Notes under the pieces: model-generated
Database searches by the model: none
The model's input: only the letters and a program-made list of their open reading frames with translations
What the model was told of the DNA's origin: nothing
Shown here: positions 59,819 through 64,000 of the stretch, one piece after another
Layout of the letters: each line of letters opens with the position of its first letter
How positions within the stretch are numbered: the first letter of the stretch is position 1
Position numbers and translations under genes: made by a program
Source: DATMNI01 sp035570275
Lineage (GTDB): Bacteria; Acidobacteriota; Terriglobia; Bryobacterales; Bryobacteraceae
Assembly (NCBI GenBank): GCA_035570275.1
Contig: DATMNI010000476.1
Location: 52,850 to 116,849 of the forward strand
Length of the DNA stretch: 64,000 bases
Direction of reading: 5' to 3'

Positions 59819-61054
59819 TTATTTTCCACCGGTATTTTGCGGCCTGGGGGTGAAAACGAGCCCGTGCTGCATGGGTAGAAAATCCAGCACGCGGTCCAGT
59901 TGAAAACCCGCGACCTCCATCTCCGACCGGATCTCGGGGAGGCTCATCGTGTAGAGGCCGGCCACCGGATCGTCGGTATTTTCCTCCGCATATTCGATGA
60001 CCACCACCCGGCCGTGCGGCTTCAGGCTGCGGCGGACCGCCGCCATCATGGGCTCCGGCTGCGAAAACTCATGGTAGGCGTTGGCGATGAAAACCAAGTC
60101 CACGGCCGCCTCGGGCAGCCGGGGATCGCTCTCGCCGCCTAACACGACCGCCACGTTGGTAAGGCCGCGCCTCTTCACATCCCTGGCGACCAGTTCCAGC
60201 ATCGTGGGCTGGACGTCCACCGCAATCACCTTCCCCCGCGCTCCCACGCGCTGCGCCAGACGCCAGGTAAAATAGCCGGCGCCGGCTCCCAGGTCCGCCA
60301 CGGTGTCTCCTGGCGAAATTTGCAAGTTGTCCAGGAGCATCTCAGGCCGCTCCTGGGCGTCGCGGTTGGCGCGGGTCAACCAATCCGTATTCCGGGTGAG
60401 GGGGCCAGCCTTGCGAGTTTGCGGAAGGGCCTCGACGGACCCTCTGAGACTACGCAGGTATTCGACCAGGCTGTCGATTTCCCGGGCGGAGAGTTTGGCG
60501 GAGTACGACGGCATCAAAGAACGCTCTTCGCGCCGCACTTCCTTCAGGTTCTCTTTCAGGAACGACCGGGGATTTCCCTCCGGGTCTCGCAGTTGAATGG
60601 AAAGATCGTCCTCGTTCAGGCCGATACCTTCGATCCGTTGGCCCTGTTTGGTGGTAACCACCACCGTGAGGTATTCACGATAGATTTCGGCATCCGGGTC
60701 AGTGATGGAGAGGCGAAGCGACTCCAACGTGCGCTTTAGTCCGATCTCGGTCAGGTCGGGCCCCAGCGCCCCACCGTGGTCGGCGATCGAGTGGCACCTG
60801 AGGCAGCCGCCCTTGCCCTCAAAAACCGCCTTACCAGCGCTGCTTTGTGCTATCAATACGGCGGGCAGCACTAACAGAGCTGCCAGGCCCAAACGGCGTG
60901 GGCTCCTCTCAACCCCGGCAGGCGGATTGCCGATCCGCCGCACTCTCGAAAGTCGCTCGTGGAAGTTCGGCTGCGCGCCAACTCCCGGCGGGCGGATTGC
61001 CAATCCGCCGCAGCTTGCCAAGCTGCCCCACATAGCGCCACGGGCGACATTCAT
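59819..61054 (-). CDS. Heme-c domain (TIGR02603-type) fused to a SAM-dependent methyltransferase, with repeat-derived N-terminus
   Basis: 411 residues from the ATG at 61054, four bases after AGGAGG. Residues 8-47 are family A repeat read in frame (WGSLASCGGLAIRPPGVG, NFHERLSRVRRIGNPPAG). A signal-like stretch comes next (RRLGLAALLVLPAVLIAQ). Then a heme-binding domain of about 130 residues (GKAVFEGKGGCLRCHSIADH, GALGPDLTEIG, QGQRIEGIGLNEDDLSIQLR, LMPSYSAKLSAREIDSLVEY), a linker (GPLTRNTDWLTRANRDAQER), and a class I methyltransferase (VADLGAGAGYFTWRLAQRVG, VIAVDVQPTMLELVARDV, VFIANAYHEFSQPEPMM, GRVVVIEYAEEN). The order implies that both domains are exported. It may have lost its original start to the insertion. 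Confidence 0.82.
   Translation of the reverse strand: MNVARGAMWGSLASCGGLAIRPPGVGAQPNFHERLSRVRRIGNPPAGVERSPRRLGLAALLVLPAVLIAQSSAGKAVFEGKGGCLRCHSIADHGGALGPDLTEIGLKRTLESLRLSITDPDAEIYREYLTVVVTTKQGQRIEGIGLNEDDLSIQLRDPEGNPRSFLKENLKEVRREERSLMPSYSAKLSAREIDSLVEYLRSLRGSVEALPQTRKAGPLTRNTDWLTRANRDAQERPEMLLDNLQISPGDTVADLGAGAGYFTWRLAQRVGARGKVIAVDVQPTMLELVARDVKRRGLTNVAVVLGGESDPRLPEAAVDLVFIANAYHEFSQPEPMMAAVRRSLKPHGRVVVIEYAEENTDDPVAGLYTMSLPEIRSEMEVAGFQLDRVLDFLPMQHGLVFTPRPQNTGGK
60917..61032. repeat. Palindromic repeat family A copy inside the 5' end of a gene
   Basis: Shares the core CTCTCGAAAGTCG ... GCTGCGCGCCAACTCCCGGC with copies at 20774 and 63776. Lies between the ribosome site and the signal peptide of the cytochrome-methyltransferase. 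A further fragment (AGGTTAACAACCTGCCCACA, 61089-61108) sits just upstream, next to the quinoprotein stop. Confidence 0.88.
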
Positions 61055-61109
61055 CCTTCCTCCTGTGCGCCCGGCGCACATCCCGAACAGGTTAACAACC
61101 TGCCCACAT

Positions 61110-62879
61110 TCAAAGCCCGAAGGTAACCAGTACGTCGCCAACGGCCAGCGACACATACTGTTTGCCGTTGGAGAGAAAGCTGATTGGCGACGCGTAGATG
61201 CGCTCATTACCGGCGAAATACCACAGGCGTTCACCGGTGCGGGCATTCAGCGCAAAGACGACGCCTTCCTGAGTGCCGCCGAAGACCAGGTTTCCGGCCG
61301 TGGACATGACGCCGCCCCACGGCGGGGTGAGCACTTTGAACTCCCATTGCATGGTGCCTGCCAGCGGATCGATCGCTACCACCTTACCCCAACTCTCTTC
61401 GGGAGCAAAGCGGGCTCTGCCGCGTCCGCCAGTCGCAGCGGCGGCTGGAAGATTGCCGCCGGCGCCGAACATGCCGTTACCGGGTGAGTTGCCACCCACT
61501 CCACGTCCGCCGCGGCCACCGGCATCCGTGCTTGTGGCGGCGACCTCTTCCGGGGTCGCATGCCGGACCGAGTTCTTGGAAAAGACCCGCCGCTCATCGC
61601 GCGCGAAGACGTAGAGCAATTTGGTGAGCGGACTGTAGCTGTGGGACATCCAGTTGGCCCCGCCATCGACGCCCGGAAACACCGTGTCGATCCCTTCCGG
61701 CGTCGGATCGTTGCCGGGAATGATCTCGGGCCTGCCCTTGTCATCGAAGCCCTTGACCCAAGTCTGGCGGACAAAGGCCTTGGCCAAAAGGAACTCGCCG
61801 CTTTCGCGGTCCAACAGGTAGTAAAACCCATTGCGCGCGGCCCACGCCATCAGTTTCCTCTGGCGGCCGCGAAAGGGAGCGTCCAGGAGGATCGGAATCT
61901 GAGTGGCGTCCCAGTCATGCGTATCATGCGGCGTGAACTGGTAATGCCACTTCAGCTTTCCAGTGTCGGCGTCGAGGGCGAGGACCGAGCAGGAGTACAA
62001 GTTATCGCCCTCTCGAAAGTCCCGGTTATAGTCCGGCCACGGATTGCTGGTGCCCCAGAATACCGTGTTCGTCGAGGCGTCGTAGGAGCCGTTGTTCCAC
62101 GTGGACACGCCGCCCGTCTTCCAGGAGTCTCCGGCCCAGGTGCCGAAGTTCGGCTCGCCGGGCTGCGGAATGGTGTGGAATCGCCAGGCCAGCTTTCCGG
62201 TCGCCGCATCGTACGCATCCAAAAACCCGGAAATAGGATGCTCTCCGCCGGCCATCCCCACGATCACTTTATCCTTCACGGCGAGCGGCGCGCCGGTAGC
62301 GGCGTAGCCGCCCGCCTCCGTGTAGTCGTACATCTGGGTCTTCCATAACTCACGGCCCGACTTGGCGTCGATGGCTATGAGGTGCATGTCCAGCGTGTTC
62401 ATGAACAGGCGATTGCCCAGGATGGCGAGGCCGCGGTTCACCCTGCCGCAGCAGTTGTAGGTCTTCTCCGGATTCTTGTGGCTGTAGGTCCACAACACGC
62501 GCCCCGTCTCCGCGTCCAGCGCGAACACGTCGTTTTCCGGCCGGGTGAGATACATGATCCCATCCACCACCAGCGGCGTAGACTCGAACTTCTCCTGATG
62601 ACGCCCTTGAAACAGCCACTTGACACGGAGGTCCTTCACGTTTTGGGTGTTGATCTGATCCAGGCGGCTGAAGCGCCAACTGTTGTATGAATTGGAATAC
62701 ATCAGCCAGTTGCCCGGCTCCCGATCGGCTTGCAAGAGCCGCTCGAAAGTCACCGGAAGGCCCTGCCCAGGCAAGCCCTGCCCAGGCAACGGGACCGTCG
62801 ATGCGGCCAACATCGCGAACAGACGGATCGCGAATAGACGGACCGCGAACACACGGACCGGGAACACTTGCCTGCTCAT
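61110..62879 (-). CDS. PQQ-dependent quinoprotein alcohol dehydrogenase-like enzyme
   Basis: 589 residues. Eight-bladed propeller with W-motif repeats (LDAETGRVLWTYSHKNP, IDAKSGRELWKTQMYDYTEA, YDAATGKLAWRFHTIPQPGE, LDADTGKLKWHYQFTPHDTH, LNARTGERLWYFAGN). The vicinal disulfide pair Cys143-Cys144 (TYNCCGRVNRG) next to the PQQ site is diagnostic; ASTNTVFWGTSNPWPDYNRD, then FREGDNLYS, covers the catalytic Asp region. A glycine-rich insert (about 458-498) interrupts the last blades. The N-terminus contains in-frame 5-residue repeats. Oxidises an alcohol or sugar in the periplasm and passes electrons to cytochrome c, whose gene overlaps its start (ATGA). Confidence 0.92.
   Translation of the reverse strand: MSRQVFPVRVFAVRLFAIRLFAMLAASTVPLPGQGLPGQGLPVTFERLLQADREPGNWLMYSNSYNSWRFSRLDQINTQNVKDLRVKWLFQGRHQEKFESTPLVVDGIMYLTRPENDVFALDAETGRVLWTYSHKNPEKTYNCCGRVNRGLAILGNRLFMNTLDMHLIAIDAKSGRELWKTQMYDYTEAGGYAATGAPLAVKDKVIVGMAGGEHPISGFLDAYDAATGKLAWRFHTIPQPGEPNFGTWAGDSWKTGGVSTWNNGSYDASTNTVFWGTSNPWPDYNRDFREGDNLYSCSVLALDADTGKLKWHYQFTPHDTHDWDATQIPILLDAPFRGRQRKLMAWAARNGFYYLLDRESGEFLLAKAFVRQTWVKGFDDKGRPEIIPGNDPTPEGIDTVFPGVDGGANWMSHSYSPLTKLLYVFARDERRVFSKNSVRHATPEEVAATSTDAGGRGGRGVGGNSPGNGMFGAGGNLPAAAATGGRGRARFAPEESWGKVVAIDPLAGTMQWEFKVLTPPWGGVMSTAGNLVFGGTQEGVVFALNARTGERLWYFAGNERIYASPISFLSNGKQYVSLAVGDVLVTFGL
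62759..62865. repeat. Two 15-bp minisatellites in the signal-peptide region of the quinoprotein
   Basis: 62813-62865: about 3.5 units of CGCGAACAGACGGAT / CGCGAATAGACGGAC / CGCGAACACACGGAC, encoding VRLFA-type repeats. 62761-62790: two units of CCCTGCCCAGGCAAG, encoding PGQGL. Both keep the frame. Confidence 0.8.
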
Positions 62880-63646
62880 TGCGTACCTCCTAACCCACTC
62901 AAGTAGGCCACCACGTCCTCGATTTCTTTCCGGCTCAGGGTCCGTCCGTAGGCCGGCATCAACGCCGGCTTGTCATGCCGCACCTCGCGGATATTTTCCT
63001 TCAGAAACGATCGCAGGTTGTCCTGGGCGTCCCGCAACTGGATGGAGATGTCGTCTTCATTCAGCCGTATGCCCGTAACGGTCTGCCCGGATTTCGTGAC
63101 CACTTGCACGGCGCGGTAGCGGATTGGCACATCGGCTTCCGGGGTTACGAGCGATTCTTCCAGATACTTGAGATCCCGCCGCCGGCCGACGTCGCTCAAG
63201 TCCGGGCCCAGGCTTCCGCCCTCACGGCCGATCGCGTGGCAGACCGCGCATCCGCCTTTACCGTCGTAAACGGCCTTGCCCGCCACGGGATCGCCAGTCG
63301 CCTTTTCGCCAGGCGTGAGGGAACCGATCTTCTTGACGAACGCGACCATCTTCCACACTTCATCGTCGGTGGCGCGCACCGCCGGCATCTCCGTTCCCGG
63401 TATTCCGTTGCGTACGGTGGCAAACAAATTCGAATCGGCGCCGCCATGACGGTATTGCCCGGTGGTAAGGTCAGCCCCCCGGCCGCCTTCGCCGCGGGCT
63501 CCGTGGCAGTACGTGCAGTGCGTCTGAAACAGTGCGGCGCCCTGTTCCACACCTTCGGCTGTGTTAAATGGATTGCGCTGCTGCTGTGCCCAACCCAGGG
63601 CCATGGGCGCAACCAGGCAACAACTCACTCGTATCAGAGGACGCAT
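62876..63646 (-). CDS. Exported diheme cytochrome c (c-type plus TIGR02603 heme domain)
   Basis: 256 residues from the ATG at 63646; the open frame upstream is a family A repeat. Signal peptide MRPLIRVSCCLVAPMALGWA|QQ. Domain 1 (about 25-110) has HCTYCHGARGEGG and the distal Met region GIPGTEMPAVRATDDEVWKM. Domain 2 has GGCAVCHAIGREGGSLGPDL, GQTVTGIRLNEDDISIQLRD, LRSFLKENIREVRHDKPALM and ends VAYLSGLGG, closely matching the heme half of the fusion protein at 59819. First gene of the minus-strand run; its stop overlaps the quinoprotein start by four bases, so it is the likely electron acceptor. Confidence 0.92.
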   Translation of the reverse strand: MRPLIRVSCCLVAPMALGWAQQQRNPFNTAEGVEQGAALFQTHCTYCHGARGEGGRGADLTTGQYRHGGADSNLFATVRNGIPGTEMPAVRATDDEVWKMVAFVKKIGSLTPGEKATGDPVAGKAVYDGKGGCAVCHAIGREGGSLGPDLSDVGRRRDLKYLEESLVTPEADVPIRYRAVQVVTKSGQTVTGIRLNEDDISIQLRDAQDNLRSFLKENIREVRHDKPALMPAYGRTLSRKEIEDVVAYLSGLGGTQ

Positions 63647-64000
63647 AGGACTTGGCGCTTCCCTCCAGTCGTAACAAACGTTTTGCTTGGAAGTATACAC
63701 CGGCCGGCCGCCAGTTCGCACTCCGCCGGCAAATAGAGCAAATAGATGGCGGTTTCGTAATGCTCGCGTCATTTTGTGGGGCACTCTCGAAAGTCGGTTG
63801 TCGAAGTTCGGCTGCGCGCCAACTCCCGGCGGGCGGATTGCCAATCCGCCGCAGGTTAACAACCTGCCCCACAAGCAAAGCGCCCGCGTGGCGCGGGTCC
63901 ATACCGGAGAGGAACTTGGCCGGGTCTCTGTCGGCGAAATTATTCAGCAAAGCCATTTTTGGACTCTCGTATTATCAATAACTTGCAGCGAGTTCCTTAG
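63647..64000. other. Region upstream of the cytochrome-quinoprotein operon
   Basis: Holds a family A repeat and the operon's promoter region; no gene I can support. A minus-strand start at 63956 (MALLNNFADRDPAKFLSGMD, then PRHAGALL) is cut into by the repeat and may be the head of a disrupted small gene. Confidence 0.45.
63776..63872. repeat. Palindromic repeat family A copy
   Basis: Begins GTGGGGCACTCTCGAAAG and ends AGGTTAACAACCTGCCCCAC. Same core as the copies at 20894 and 60942. Confidence 0.88.

Overview
The window is GC-rich, gene-dense bacterial chromosome. Its content points to a soil acidobacterium of the Bryobacterales/Solibacter type. The indicators are Planctomycetes-style exported cytochrome families (DUF1501/DUF1553/DUF1549 and DUF1552/DUF1592), Oar-like TonB receptors with carboxypeptidase-regulatory domains, NHL/Ig mega-proteins, many Tat-exported oxidoreductases, a bacillithiol gene (bshA), and intergenic palindromic repeats found in many copies. 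This placement rests on gene content only. I saw no rRNA, tRNA, CRISPR array or intact insertion sequence.

Layout. 0-5 kb: the tail of a TonB receptor, an SYLF-domain protein, a membrane protein, and cstA with its small YbdD-like partner. 5-8 kb: toxin-antitoxin debris (a decayed HigA-type antitoxin), an exported protein, an intact hicAB pair and an orphan HicB. 7.7-14.1 kb: a sugar-phosphate transferase, a phosphoribosyltransferase, then a tightly packed run of exported methyltransferase, histidine kinase, beta-propeller lipoprotein and bshA. 14-21 kb: single genes for carbohydrate-type enzymes (sugar isomerase, polysaccharide deacetylase, Gfo/Idh oxidoreductase), a DinB protein, a cupin, a NIPSNAP protein and a second exported methyltransferase. 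21-31 kb: two DUF1552 + DUF1592/1588/1585 gene pairs in opposite orientation, flanking a DUF1080 protein and a HugZ-like flavoprotein. 31-38 kb: one 2344-residue exported protein with a duplicated NHL-propeller/Ig layout and a C-terminal cellulose-binding-type domain. 38.5-41 kb: a persulfide dioxygenase-rhodanese and a decayed region with a ribbon-helix-helix gene. 41-48 kb: a housekeeping run (rfaE2, mfd, SurA-like PPIase, YhaM-like nuclease, BlaI-type regulator) with overlapping starts. 48-51 kb: creatininase-family protein, membrane winged-helix regulator and a small secreted protein. 51-63.6 kb: seven genes on the minus strand in one direction (cytochrome c, quinoprotein dehydrogenase, cytochrome-methyltransferase fusion, DUF1549/1553 cytochrome protein, DUF1501 protein, secreted protein, TonB receptor), which read as one uptake-and-oxidation locus.

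Two themes run through the window. First, at least three families of palindromic mobile-looking repeats lie between and inside genes. They extend one N-terminus, truncate one HicB, sit in frame in a nuclease and overlap a lipoprotein start. A remnant of a REP-associated tyrosine transposase lies at 14.1 kb. Second, three SAM-dependent methyltransferases carry export signals, one of them fused behind a heme-c domain, which is unexpected because SAM is cytoplasmic.
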